From Azospirillum lipoferum 4B (GTDB lineage: Bacteria; Pseudomonadota; Alphaproteobacteria; Azospirillales; Azospirillaceae), in the NCBI RefSeq assembly GCF_000283655.1, contig NC_016587.1, positions 62,001-126,000 on the forward strand: 64,000 nucleotides of DNA, in the 5' to 3' direction. Of this stretch, positions 54,779-62,315 are shown one piece after another. Position 1 is the stretch's first letter. Each line of letters starts with the position of its first letter. The translations under genes were made by a program, and so were the position numbers. The notes under the pieces are model-generated. The model searched no databases and was not told the origin of the DNA. It saw nothing but the letters and a program-made list of their open reading frames with translations.

Positions 54779-56167
54779 ATGGCGGGGACGGGGCGCAGGA
54801 AGGCGCGCGGTGCGGTGGCGGAGGAGTCCGTCCCGTCGGACGCGGCTGCGCCCACCAAGGCGAACACGGCGAAGGCCGCCCCCGGCCTCGTCGTGCTGGG
54901 GCCGGAGGATCTGGCCGGCGGTGCGGTGATCGACGGCGACGGTGCCGCGGCCACCCTGCCGTCTGTTGCTGCCGAATCCGCGGCGCCGGTCGCCGGGCTG
55001 ACCGCCCGCGTCGCCAGTGCCACCTTCGAGCGCGACGGCTACAAGCATCTGATCAAGGCGGCGGAAGCGGTCTACAGCTATCCCGCCAACGGCACGCGCC
55101 TGTCGCTGCCGGCGCAGAAGATGCTGAACTTCATGATCCATCTCGCCGGCAGCCAGAATTTCGCCAACAAGCTCTATCGCCTGCCCAAGCGCGTGGTGCG
55201 CGGCAACCACAAGGGCAACGAGCGGATCTTCGACGCGCTGAAGGAAATCTTCGATTCCAGCCTCGTGGTCATCGGCCCCTTCCGCGGCCGCCGGTCGCGC
55301 GCCGAGCTGCGCATCCTCTCCAGCTATGTCCGGCCGGAGGAGGAGGAGGACAGCGACGCCGCCGACATCCATTTCCAGTTCACCGACGCCTTCCTGGAAA
55401 TCCAGCGCTCGTCCCAGCTGTGGGCCAAGCTGTCCGGCCCGGCGATGGTCAAGGTCACCAGCACCTACGCGCTGAAGCTGTACGAGATCGGCATGCAGCG
55501 CTACCAGATGGATTATCCGTCGCTGGAACTGGACATCGACACGCTGCGCAAGCTGATGAACGTGCCGGAAGGCGCCTATAAGGATTTCGGCATCCTGCGC
55601 ACCCGCACCATCGACCGCGCGATTGCCGAGGTGAACCAGCTCGCCCCCTTCCGCGTCAGCATGCCGGAAGACAAGATGAAGCGGAAAGGCCGCAAGATCG
55701 AGGCGGTGACGCTGGATTTCCACGCCAAGGACGAGGAGGAGGCGGCCGAGACCTATCTGGAGCGCGAACGCCACAGCGCCGGCCGCCGCGCCCGCCGTAT
55801 CGGCAAGGTCGACACCGTCGCCCCCGCCGACCCGGTGGAGGCCGGCCTCGCCGACCTCGGCCCGCTGCCCGACGCCGACGACGTGACGGCGCTGTGGGCC
55901 GCCGTCCTGCACGCCCTGAAGGGCAAGGTCCCCGCCCCGCTGCTGGCCGAACTGGAGCCGGAACGGGTGGAGGAAGCGCCCCAGGGCGGCCGCCGCCTCG
56001 TCCTGAAGGCCAGGAACGCCGCCGTCGCCGACACCGCCCGCATGAACCACTGGCCGAGCCTGAAATCGGCCCTGGCCTCGCTGACCGGCGGACTGATCGA
56101 GGACGTGGCCTTCGAGGTGGCGGCCCGCAAGGCGAAGACGGCGAAGGCGGCCTCCCCCGAGACGTAA
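54779..56167 (+). CDS. rep: Replication initiator protein, Rep_3 superfamily (RepB/RepE-like)
   Basis: This 462-residue protein has two winged-helix domains of the Rep_3 class. The first is at about residues 80-200 (LSLPAQKMLNFMIHL .. ERIFDALKEIF). The second is at about 215-310, with STYALKLYEIGMQRYQ, LDIDTLRKLMNVPEGAYKDF and RTRTIDRAIAEVNQLAPF, the segment that reads iteron DNA in relatives. The N-terminal 75 residues and the C-terminal 150 residues are extra; the latter may be a dimerisation or regulatory part. It lies directly beside the iterons, which is the usual arrangement. A half-iteron (GTAAGGA) spans its stop codon at 56163. Confidence 0.9.
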   Translation: MAGTGRRKARGAVAEESVPSDAAAPTKANTAKAAPGLVVLGPEDLAGGAVIDGDGAAATLPSVAAESAAPVAGLTARVASATFERDGYKHLIKAAEAVYSYPANGTRLSLPAQKMLNFMIHLAGSQNFANKLYRLPKRVVRGNHKGNERIFDALKEIFDSSLVVIGPFRGRRSRAELRILSSYVRPEEEEDSDAADIHFQFTDAFLEIQRSSQLWAKLSGPAMVKVTSTYALKLYEIGMQRYQMDYPSLELDIDTLRKLMNVPEGAYKDFGILRTRTIDRAIAEVNQLAPFRVSMPEDKMKRKGRKIEAVTLDFHAKDEEEAAETYLERERHSAGRRARRIGKVDTVAPADPVEAGLADLGPLPDADDVTALWAAVLHALKGKVPAPLLAELEPERVEEAPQGGRRLVLKARNAAVADTARMNHWPSLKSALASLTGGLIEDVAFEVAARKAKTAKAASPET

Positions 56168-56239
56168 GGATGGGTGGGAGTGGCTGCAGGGGAAGCGGAT
56201 TGCCGGCCAGCTGTGACGCCGGTTCGCGGATAGCTGGCC

Positions 56240-56758
56240 CTATTCAGCCGCTGCCGGCGGACGGCCGGGCCGGCGGGGGCGGTACCGGGCGGCGAACAGC
56301 AGCGGGTCGCGGCTAAAGGCGCGGCAGACGATGCCGAGCATGGCCGGCACGGCAGTGGCGCCGGTGCGCCAGTTCGACCAGGTGTTGACGTGCACCCCCA
56401 CCAGATCGGCCGCCTCCTGATTGGACAAGTCGTGGCGATCCTGCCAAGCGATCAGTTCGGGTTGGCCGAAAGGGCGTTGCTGTTCCGCCAGCAGGGCCAG
56501 ATGCATGCTGTCGATGGCCAGATCCTCGTCGCCGTTCCACTCCACCGTGGTGGCGTCGATCAGGCGGGCGGAGGCGAAGACGGTGGGGTCGCGCAGCTGG
56601 CGGAAATAGGGGTGTCCGGATTCCAGCCAGCCGGTCAGGTCGACGCGGTCGGCGCGGCCGTCGTCCCAGGTCAGCGCCAGGACGGCGCCCGCGGCCGGCG
56701 CCACGGCGGCGAGCCGCGGGATTGGGCGGGGGCCTTGCGGCAGGACGGGCGGGATCAT
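56240..56758 (-). CDS. DUF2442 domain protein with C-terminal helix-turn-helix
   Basis: This 172-residue protein begins with a DUF2442 segment (LALTWDDGRADRVDLTGWLE .. PYFRQLRDPTVFASARLID). It ends with an XRE-like HTH (QDRHDLSNQEAADLVGVHVN then TWSNWRTGATAVPAMLG). DUF2442 proteins are commonly paired with DUF4160 proteins, as here: the DUF4160 gene ends 14 bp upstream. The HTH suggests the DUF2442 partner regulates the pair like an antitoxin (inference). It is convergent with rep. Confidence 0.8.
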   Translation of the reverse strand: MIPPVLPQGPRPIPRLAAVAPAAGAVLALTWDDGRADRVDLTGWLESGHPYFRQLRDPTVFASARLIDATTVEWNGDEDLAIDSMHLALLAEQQRPFGQPELIAWQDRHDLSNQEAADLVGVHVNTWSNWRTGATAVPAMLGIVCRAFSRDPLLFAARYRPRRPGRPPAAAE

Positions 56759-56772
56759 GGGCGCGCCTCCTT

Positions 56773-57015
56773 TCAGGCGAAGGGGATGTTGGGGTTCCAG
56801 ACGTTCCACTCGCTCACCAGCCGGTCCTTGTTGGCGGCGGCCCAGGTCTGGACATCCTTGCGGATGGCGGTGGGCAGGTCGCCGGCGATGACCTCGAAGG
56901 TTTCGATCGAGACCAGTGCTTCGAAATCGGTATCCTTGACGTGGAAATGCGGGGGAAGGTGGTCGTTGCCGAAGACCCGGATGGTCGCCTTTCCGATTGT
57001 CGCCAGCTTCCCCAT
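56773..57015 (-). CDS. DUF4160 family protein
   Basis: This 80-residue protein shows the DUF4160 signature: IRVFGNDHLPPHFHVKDTDF near residue 12, then ALVSIETFEVIAGDLPTAIR. Small proteins of this family are encoded with DUF2442 genes in many bacteria, often on mobile DNA, and are suspected toxin-antitoxin-like modules. The ATG at 57015 is chosen because the family motif begins soon after; the frame upstream runs through the 47-bp repeats and is not coding-like. Confidence 0.82.
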   Translation of the reverse strand: MGKLATIGKATIRVFGNDHLPPHFHVKDTDFEALVSIETFEVIAGDLPTAIRKDVQTWAAANKDRLVSEWNVWNPNIPFA

Positions 57016-57066
57016 CGTGCCCCCATCGGTGACGACTAAGTCTGCCCCAAATATTGGGTGTTGGGA

Positions 57067-57081
57067 ACACAAAATTTGTGT
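57067..57081. promoter_or_regulatory. Palindrome ACACAAAATTTGTGT upstream of the DUF4160 gene
   Basis: A 15-bp palindrome, perfect apart from its centre, lies 52 bp before the DUF4160 start. A similar CACAAAATATTGTG lies at 57543-57556. It may be the operator for the HTH-containing DUF2442 protein. Confidence 0.45.
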
Positions 57082-57208
57082 GAGATCGCATGAAGAGGGG
57101 CCGCCACGACCAACCGGTGGGCGGATCGGGATCTGGCGGGGGAGGTGGGAAGCAACCGAGCACACGACACTGAACTGGGCGTTCCGAGCGGTTGCCACGG
57201 CCGATGAT

Positions 57209-57395
57209 GCAAATACGTGCAATGATGAACAGGCAAATGTCCTGAAAGCGGTTTTGCAAACGCACGGAGCGATGTGCAGGCAAATGTCCTGAAAGTGACT
57301 TTCAAACGTGCGCAACGACGCACAGGCAAATGTCCTGAAAACGATGATGCAAACGTACGGAACGACGTTTAAGCAAATTATGCAGTCGTTAGCGA
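57209..57395. repeat. Four tandem repeats of about 47 bp
   Basis: Units start at 57209, 57256, 57302 and 57349. The shared core is GCAAACGYRCGGARCGAYG followed by CAGGCAAATGTCCTGAAA; the latter contains the short dyad CAGG-CAAATGT-CCTG. The first three units keep the dyad, the fourth is degenerate. Period 47 is not a multiple of three, so it is not a protein repeat. Position beside the replication genes suggests binding sites. Confidence 0.85.
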
Positions 57396-57534
57396 TGTTA
57401 TCGACGTTTGTAACGGAGACGAACATCGGAAATCATATGAACTGAGAGGCGAACGGCGCCAGAATGAAGCCGCGGAAACGTCAACGCACTATAGGTTTCG
57501 TAGGGAATCGGGCTAAACCTTTACGCATAGCCCA

Positions 57535-57556
57535 TATATTGACACAAAATATTGTG
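57535..57556 (+). promoter_or_regulatory. Possible promoter and operator of the small-peptide unit
   Basis: TATATT (57535-57540) and TTGACA (57539-57544) lie in an A+T-rich stretch overlapping CACAAAATATTGTG. No well-spaced -35/-10 pair can be fixed. The location, about 130-150 bp before the 37-codon gene, suits its promoter. Confidence 0.35.
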
Positions 57557-57687
57557 AATCATCTTGTCAGATGGCTGGCGGCCGCGCAATGATGAGGGTG
57601 GCACCGCATGGGACCGTGGGGGGAAAGGTTAGCGCCAACCCCCACGGCCTCCATGAAGCGCATCATCAATTGCTAAGGAGCACTCTC

Positions 57688-57801
57688 ATGAAGAACACCC
57701 CCCGCTTGCCGATCCTGAACCGCGAGCGTCTGGAGATCATGACGCTGTGGGTACGCCTGATCGGCGGTATCCTGGTCATCATCCGCGTGCTGCGCGGTTG
57801 A
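57688..57801 (+). CDS. 37-residue hydrophobic peptide, possible small membrane protein
   Basis: The ATG at 57688 is preceded by TAAGGAG at a good distance (AAGGAG at 57675-57680). The product has a polar N-terminus (MKNTPRLPILNRERLEI) and a membrane-length segment (MTLWVRLIGGILVIIRVLRG) rich in Ile, Leu and Val with scattered Arg. It resembles in size and character type I toxins or small regulatory membrane peptides; no family is recognised. A hairpin and a strong terminator follow, giving a self-contained unit of about 350 nt near the origin. Confidence 0.65.
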   Translation: MKNTPRLPILNRERLEIMTLWVRLIGGILVIIRVLRG

Positions 57802-57811
57802 TGACCAAGCC

Positions 57812-57841
57812 GGTGATCGGGTGTCTCACCACCCGATCACC
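57812..57841 (+). other. Perfect 12-bp hairpin downstream of the small-peptide gene
   Basis: GGTGATCGGGTG and CACCCGATCACC pair perfectly around TCTCAC. No T-run follows, so it is not itself an intrinsic terminator. It may protect the transcript end or be a regulatory structure. Confidence 0.7.
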
Positions 57842-57862
57842 AGCACGATCACTATGCGGCGA

Positions 57863-57895
57863 ACGGCCGGATCCCGCAAGGGACCGGTCGTTTTT
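57863..57895 (+). terminator. Rho-independent terminator of the small-peptide unit
   Basis: A strong stem (ACGGCCGGATCCC-GCAA-GGGACCGGTCGT, one bulged A and one G-U pair) is followed at once by TTTTT. The next 340 bp to 58236 show no supported gene; half-iterons such as TCCTTACC near 58052 occur there. Confidence 0.85.
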
Positions 57896-58236
57896 CGTGC
57901 CCGAACCACCAGGGCAATTTGAGCCGGATACAACCTGCGCCGGGCTGCAATCCGGGGCACTTGACGCAATGTTGGGGAACCCGCCCTATCAGGCTTTCCA
58001 ATAACTTCCACCTCCCGCACGAAGGCGTGGCGGAACAGGGACTTACCCTCCTTACCGCCCGAACAGCCTTTGGACGTTATGGAGAGCCACGAAGTTCAAC
58101 TAATGGCGCGCAGTAACTGGCCCCAGCGCAACGGCTCAACGCGTTGCTCGCCACGGATTTTCAAAAAACGCCCCATGAAAGGATAACTTTCCCATAACCT
58201 CTCCGCACCCGTCCCACCATCCTGCGGAGCCACCCC

Positions 58237-58941
58237 ATGCCCCTCGACAGCCGTACCCTTGCCGACGACCGTTTCCCCTGCTGGGCGGAGGAGCCGCCGG
58301 TGCCGTCTGAAGGCTCGCTGGTTCCCGGTTCGCAATTCCATGAGGAACAATGGATCATGGCCGCCGGCATGCTGGCGCGCGGCAGCAGCTTCCTCTATGT
58401 CGCCCGCGCCATGGGATGCAGCCGCACCACCCTGTGGCGGGCCTATTACGGATCCAAGGATTTCCGTCACAGGGTCTGGTGGGAACGGCAGGCGCTGAAA
58501 CGGGAAGCCGAGCTGCGCCTCTCCTCGCTGCGCAGTCTGGTTGTCGAGCAGATCGAGCGGCTGGTCTCCTGCGGCGATCCGTCGACCGTGCGCTGGCTGG
58601 CCGACCGGCTCGGCCTCCTCGACGGGCTCGGAGACCAATCGGTCCAGCGGCCGGCCCGGCGGTCGGCCCAGCAGCCGGCGGACTCCGCCACGCCCCAGCC
58701 GCCCCCGTTCGAGGACGCTCCCGCCGTCATCGTCCCCGAACTGGACGACGACGACATCCCCGGCGCCTTGCGGGAGCGCCGCGCGCCCGATCCGCGCGCC
58801 GTCGCCGCCATCCTCGCCCGTCCGGAATCGGAAGGACCGAAGGGCGTCTATCCCTGGACCTTCAATCCCGACGATCCCTATCCCAACCTTGCCTCCGCGC
58901 TGGAACGGCAGGGCGGACAGGCCGCCTTCGGCCGTCTGTAA
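58237..58941 (+). CDS. Hypothetical protein with helix-turn-helix-like segment
   Basis: I do not recognise this 234-residue protein. Residues 45-70 (MLARGSSFLYVARAMGCSRT then TLWRAYYGSKDFR) look like a homeodomain-type HTH of the kind seen in terminase small subunits and transposase-associated proteins. A helical stretch rich in Arg/Glu follows, then a Pro/Ala-rich acidic linker and PWTFNPDDPYPNLASALERQ near the end. It is 125 bp upstream of, and converges with, the pspA-like gene. Coding bias is normal for the window. Confidence 0.65.
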   Translation: MPLDSRTLADDRFPCWAEEPPVPSEGSLVPGSQFHEEQWIMAAGMLARGSSFLYVARAMGCSRTTLWRAYYGSKDFRHRVWWERQALKREAELRLSSLRSLVVEQIERLVSCGDPSTVRWLADRLGLLDGLGDQSVQRPARRSAQQPADSATPQPPPFEDAPAVIVPELDDDDIPGALRERRAPDPRAVAAILARPESEGPKGVYPWTFNPDDPYPNLASALERQGGQAAFGRL

Positions 58942-59014
58942 GGCGGACAGGCCAGCGGACGGGCCAGCGGACGAAATGGAACAGCCGCCGGAAACCGTTC
59001 CACGCTGTTCCATC

Positions 59015-59032
59015 TCCCCCAGGAGGTAAGGA
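59015..59032 (-). repeat. Isolated iteron copy outside the origin
   Basis: TCCCCCAGGAGGTAAGGA matches the minus-strand iteron consensus GCCCCCANGNNGTAAGGA at all but the first base. It lies just beyond the stop of the pspA-like gene, about 2.8 kb downstream of rep. Confidence 0.7.
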
Positions 59033-59067
59033 TCGGCGGAGTCTCCCCCACCGATCCCCTCTGAATG

Positions 59068-59838
59068 TCAGCCCTGCTTGGCCTTCAGCGCCGCCAGACG
59101 GTCCGACAGGCTCGTGGGCGAGGTCTTGCCCGACGCGGCGGCCAGCGCGGCGGCGATGTTGGGGTCTTCCTTTTCCGGGACCGACGGGCGCAGCAGCTTG
59201 GCCTTGGCGTTCGCCGCCTCGGCGGCGGCCAGATCCTTGGCGGCGGTGTCCTGCATCGCCTTCAGCGCAACCGACAGGCCGCTGGTGGCGCCGGCAAGGC
59301 CGGCGGCCTGACGGGCGGCTTCGGCCTGACGCTCGGCCATGGCCCGCTGCTGGTCGGCACGGCCCATGTCGCGCTGGGCGCGGGTCAGTTCGGCGCGGGC
59401 GGCCTTCAGCTTGGCGCCGGCCTCGGCATAGTTCTTTTCCAGCATCTCCAGGAACTCGCGGGCTTCCACCGCGTCGCGGACCTCGCGCTCGATCTCCGGA
59501 GCCATCTCCTCCAGCATGGCGACGATGGTCTCCAGGCTCTTTTCCAGCCCGGCCTTGCGGGCGGGATCGGTCTCGCCGTCGATCTGGCGCTGCAGATGCT
59601 CGGCCGCCGCCATGCGCTGGGTCGACAGCGCCTTGATCTCGTCGGCTTCGCGCTGCTCGCGGTCGTAGATGGCGCGGGCTTCCGCCACCTGCCGGCCCAG
59701 CCCGTCGAGATGCTGCTCCATGGTCCGCAGTTCCGCCTCGGTCGCGGACTTCGGATCCCAGCGCACCAGCGCCTCCATGGCGCCCTGGACGGCCTGGTCG
59801 GTCTTGACACCCATAAGGTTGCGGATGAAGGCAAGCAT
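59068..59838 (-). CDS. PspA/IM30-family protein (YjfJ-like)
   Basis: This 256-residue coiled-coil protein has the PspA/IM30 organisation: an N-terminal amphipathic helix (MLAFIRNLMGVKTDQAVQGA), then long heptad-rich helices (RTMEQHLDGLGRQVAEARAI; RDAVEAREFLEMLEKNYAEA). Family members bind and stabilise the inner membrane under stress. Its neighbours encode DUF350 and DUF2491 proteins, the combination found in the E. coli yjfJKL genes. The ATG at 59838 is chosen at the amphipathic helix. An iteron sits 97 bp upstream of the start and another beyond the stop. Confidence 0.85.
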   Translation of the reverse strand: MLAFIRNLMGVKTDQAVQGAMEALVRWDPKSATEAELRTMEQHLDGLGRQVAEARAIYDREQREADEIKALSTQRMAAAEHLQRQIDGETDPARKAGLEKSLETIVAMLEEMAPEIEREVRDAVEAREFLEMLEKNYAEAGAKLKAARAELTRAQRDMGRADQQRAMAERQAEAARQAAGLAGATSGLSVALKAMQDTAAKDLAAAEAANAKAKLLRPSVPEKEDPNIAAALAAASGKTSPTSLSDRLAALKAKQG

Positions 59839-59934
59839 GGCTCGAATCCTGTCGATGAGGGTTGTTGGAGGCGCCACGCAATGCGCCTCGCCTGCACAGA
59901 TGGGGAGGGGATGATCCGGCGACCAGACCCCTTA

Positions 59935-59952
59935 TCCTTACCTCTTGGGGGC
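59935..59952 (+). repeat. Isolated iteron copy upstream of the pspA-like gene
   Basis: TCCTTACCTCTTGGGGGC is identical over all 18 bases to the origin iteron at 54278-54295. It lies in the 118-bp gap between the DUF350 and pspA-like genes, 5 bp after the DUF350 stop. Confidence 0.88.
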
Positions 59953-59956
59953 CGGC

Positions 59957-60382
59957 CTATCCGGCCATGGCGGCGGCGTTGATCAGCGCCACCCCCAGCT
60001 GGACCCCGACCAGGGTCGCGGCCGACGCGACGTTGCCGGATTCGATCTGGCCGCGCAGGTCGCGGATCAGCAGGGTCGCGACCGCGAAGGCGACCAGCTG
60101 CAGGATCACCGCCACCACGCCCCACAGAACGATGTCCAGCAGGAAGGCGCTGGTCGCCAGCGTCGCCGCCAGCGGAATGGCGAGCGCGACGATGGAGCCG
60201 GCCAGGGTCAGGCCGCCGGCGGCATTCCCTTCCGCCACCAGCCGGCGTTCGTTGAAGGGGGTGATGCGGGTGTAGACGGCGACGCCGACCGCCAGCAGCG
60301 CCAGCGTGACGGCGAGCTGGACCAGCAGCACCGGAAGCCCGGTGCCGAGCGCGGTCAGGATGGAACCGAAGGTGCTTTCCAT
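59957..60382 (-). CDS. DUF350 family membrane protein (YjfL-like)
   Basis: This 141-residue protein shows four hydrophobic segments and the DUF350 pattern: TPFNERRLVAEGNAAGGLTL, and an AIPLAATLATSAFLLDIVLW helix. The family often accompanies PspA-like and DUF2491 proteins. It starts 25 bp after the DUF2491 gene and is in the same operon. Function is unknown; a membrane-stress role is inferred from the neighbour. Confidence 0.87.
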   Translation of the reverse strand: MESTFGSILTALGTGLPVLLVQLAVTLALLAVGVAVYTRITPFNERRLVAEGNAAGGLTLAGSIVALAIPLAATLATSAFLLDIVLWGVVAVILQLVAFAVATLLIRDLRGQIESGNVASAATLVGVQLGVALINAAAMAG

Positions 60383-60407
60383 GGGGCCGGCACTCTTGTC
60401 GTGTGGG

Positions 60408-62186
60408 TTAGGACAGGGAGAGGGAGGCGGGGTTCACGTCGATGCCGGCGGCAATCTCGACCGAGGCGCGGCCGGACCGCTCCACCGCCTCCACCAGGAT
60501 GTATTCCGTGGTGGGGGCGGGGGCCGCGGCACCGGTGGGGGCGCCGTACAGCATGGACTGGCTGACCACCGTCTCGGTTCCGCGCACGGTCTGGCGCGCC
60601 TCGCTGAGGGTGAAGGGCTGGATGCGGCTGGCGCCCGGCTGCCAGACTCGGGCATAGAGCTTGCCGTCCTTGGTCTGGAATTCCGGCCAGCCGATCATCC
60701 CCTCGGCATCGTCCAGCCAGAAGCCCCACTCGCCCTCGTCGGACGGCGCCACGCTGTCGATGGGCGTGAAATAGCGGCATTCGTCCGGCTGCCCGTCGGG
60801 GCCGAGATGGATCTGGAAGAAGCCTCCTCCCGGCAGATGCAGCCGATAGACGGTGGCCGGGCCGGAGGTGACGGTGCCGACCGCCTCGATCGACACCAGC
60901 CGGTCGCTGCCGGTGTCCGGCGCCTTCACCTTGGTGGCGCTCTCCGCCAGCAGGAAGGGGGTGGGGTCGATGGTGACCGCCATGCCCAGCCGGAACAGCG
61001 ACGGGCTGTAGGCCTTGCCGCCGAGCTTCTGGTTCACGTAGTTGCCGAGCGTTCCGAACAGGGGCACGTCCGATCCTCCCTTGGAGACTGGGCCATTGGA
61101 CACTGGGCTGGGTTTCGCCGCCGGGGCATCCATCCGCCGCCGCGCCCGCCACAGCAGGAACAGCATCGCCACGCCAAGCAGCAGCAGAACCCACAGCCAC
61201 ATGCTGTACCCGGACGTGCGGGGATCGGCGCGGGCCAGATCCGCCGGCACGTCGGGGGGCAATTGGCCGGCTTGGCGCGGGCTGCCGGATTGTGCGGCCA
61301 CCGACTGGTCGAGCTGGTCCAGCTTGCCGCGCAGTTCCGCATCGTCGCGGGCCAGCCGGTCGGCTTCCTTCCGCCATTCCCGATAACCGGGGTCGTCGGC
61401 GTTGTTGTGGAAGAAGGCGGCATGGCCCGGCCGGGTCAGCGTGTCGAGCATGAACCACAGGAACAGCCCGTCCCAGACGCCGAAGCGCCGCGGCGCGGTG
61501 TAGGCATAGGACGGCGGGTTCCAGCCGTAGCGGCCATAGGGATTGGCAGGTGCGGGCTGTGTCGACGGGGCGCGGTAGGACGACCCGCCTCCGCCCCACC
61601 AGCTCCAGCCCGAGCCGCCGGAGTTGCCGGAGTTGCCGGTACGGCCCTGGGTGGAGGCGGCGGTGGGCGTGCGGTCGGTCTCCTGGCGGCTGCGGTAGCG
61701 GTTCAGCGCGTCGGCCGAGCCCTGCTGGCTGAACGTCCGGTCACCGGCGGAGGTCGGGGGGGCGGCGACCGAGGGAGCGCTGCTGCCCGGCCGGGCATAG
61801 CCGCCGCTGGAGCTGGCGGAGCCGCCGGAGAACCATCCGCCGCCGCTGCTTCCGGTCGAGGGCGTGCGCGGAGCCGAGGGACGGGAGTAGCCGCTGCTGC
61901 TGCTGCCGACGGACGGGGTGCGCGAGGGTCGCGAATAGCCGCCCGAGGACGAGGACCGGCCTCCGCGGGATCGGGCGGAGGCCTCGTCCGGAGCGAGCGC
62001 CACAGCGACCGCCGCGGTTGCGGCGATGGCGAGCGGAGCGGGTGCCGCCGGCACGGTCAGGATGGCGCCGGCGGGGACTGCCAGCGGCTGCGCCGTCATC
62101 AGCAGGGCGACGGCGGCGGCGCGCCATCGCTGTTTCCAGAGGTCCAGCGGCCGGGTGGGACACCGGGGCTTCGCGGTCTGCGTCAT
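60408..62186 (-). CDS. DUF2491 domain membrane protein (YjfK-like) with long Ser/Gly-rich N-terminus
   Basis: This 592-residue protein has an N-terminal hydrophobic segment (about residues 24-45), a low-complexity Ser/Gly/Tyr region (70-220) and WGLFLWFM-like aromatics near 245. One transmembrane helix follows at about 327-348 (SMWLWVLLLLGVAMLFLLWR). The C-terminal DUF2491 domain (about 380-590) includes DVPLFGTLGNYVNQKLGGKA and GEWGFWLDDAEGMIGWPEFQ. E. coli YjfK consists of only the last domain. GAGAGGACGG precedes the ATG. It is the first gene of the operon with DUF350 and PspA-like proteins. Confidence 0.85.
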   Translation of the reverse strand: MTQTAKPRCPTRPLDLWKQRWRAAAVALLMTAQPLAVPAGAILTVPAAPAPLAIAATAAVAVALAPDEASARSRGGRSSSSGGYSRPSRTPSVGSSSSGYSRPSAPRTPSTGSSGGGWFSGGSASSSGGYARPGSSAPSVAAPPTSAGDRTFSQQGSADALNRYRSRQETDRTPTAASTQGRTGNSGNSGGSGWSWWGGGGSSYRAPSTQPAPANPYGRYGWNPPSYAYTAPRRFGVWDGLFLWFMLDTLTRPGHAAFFHNNADDPGYREWRKEADRLARDDAELRGKLDQLDQSVAAQSGSPRQAGQLPPDVPADLARADPRTSGYSMWLWVLLLLGVAMLFLLWRARRRMDAPAAKPSPVSNGPVSKGGSDVPLFGTLGNYVNQKLGGKAYSPSLFRLGMAVTIDPTPFLLAESATKVKAPDTGSDRLVSIEAVGTVTSGPATVYRLHLPGGGFFQIHLGPDGQPDECRYFTPIDSVAPSDEGEWGFWLDDAEGMIGWPEFQTKDGKLYARVWQPGASRIQPFTLSEARQTVRGTETVVSQSMLYGAPTGAAAPAPTTEYILVEAVERSGRASVEIAAGIDVNPASLSLS

Positions 62187-62315
62187 CCGTCCTCTCGCGC
62201 GTCAACCGGAGCCGGTTCAACCGGCCCTCCCGGCGATTCGTTGCGCGAGCGTAGGCAGATACGCGGCGGTGCTCAAGGGATTAACCGCCGCGGCCCGCCG
62301 GTTGCGGCCGAACCG

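Noticed and set aside
57209-57395. CRISPR array
   Set aside because: The units follow one another directly with no unique spacers, and no cas gene is present.
57036-57426. Cys/Phe-rich minus-strand reading through the 47-bp repeats upstream of the DUF4160 gene
   Set aside because: The repeat period is not a multiple of three, so successive units are read in different frames, and the DUF4160 family starts at 57015.
57919-58116. A 65-codon frame in the gap before 58237
   Set aside because: No ribosome site, no family resemblance, atypical composition; it starts just after a strong terminator with no visible promoter.
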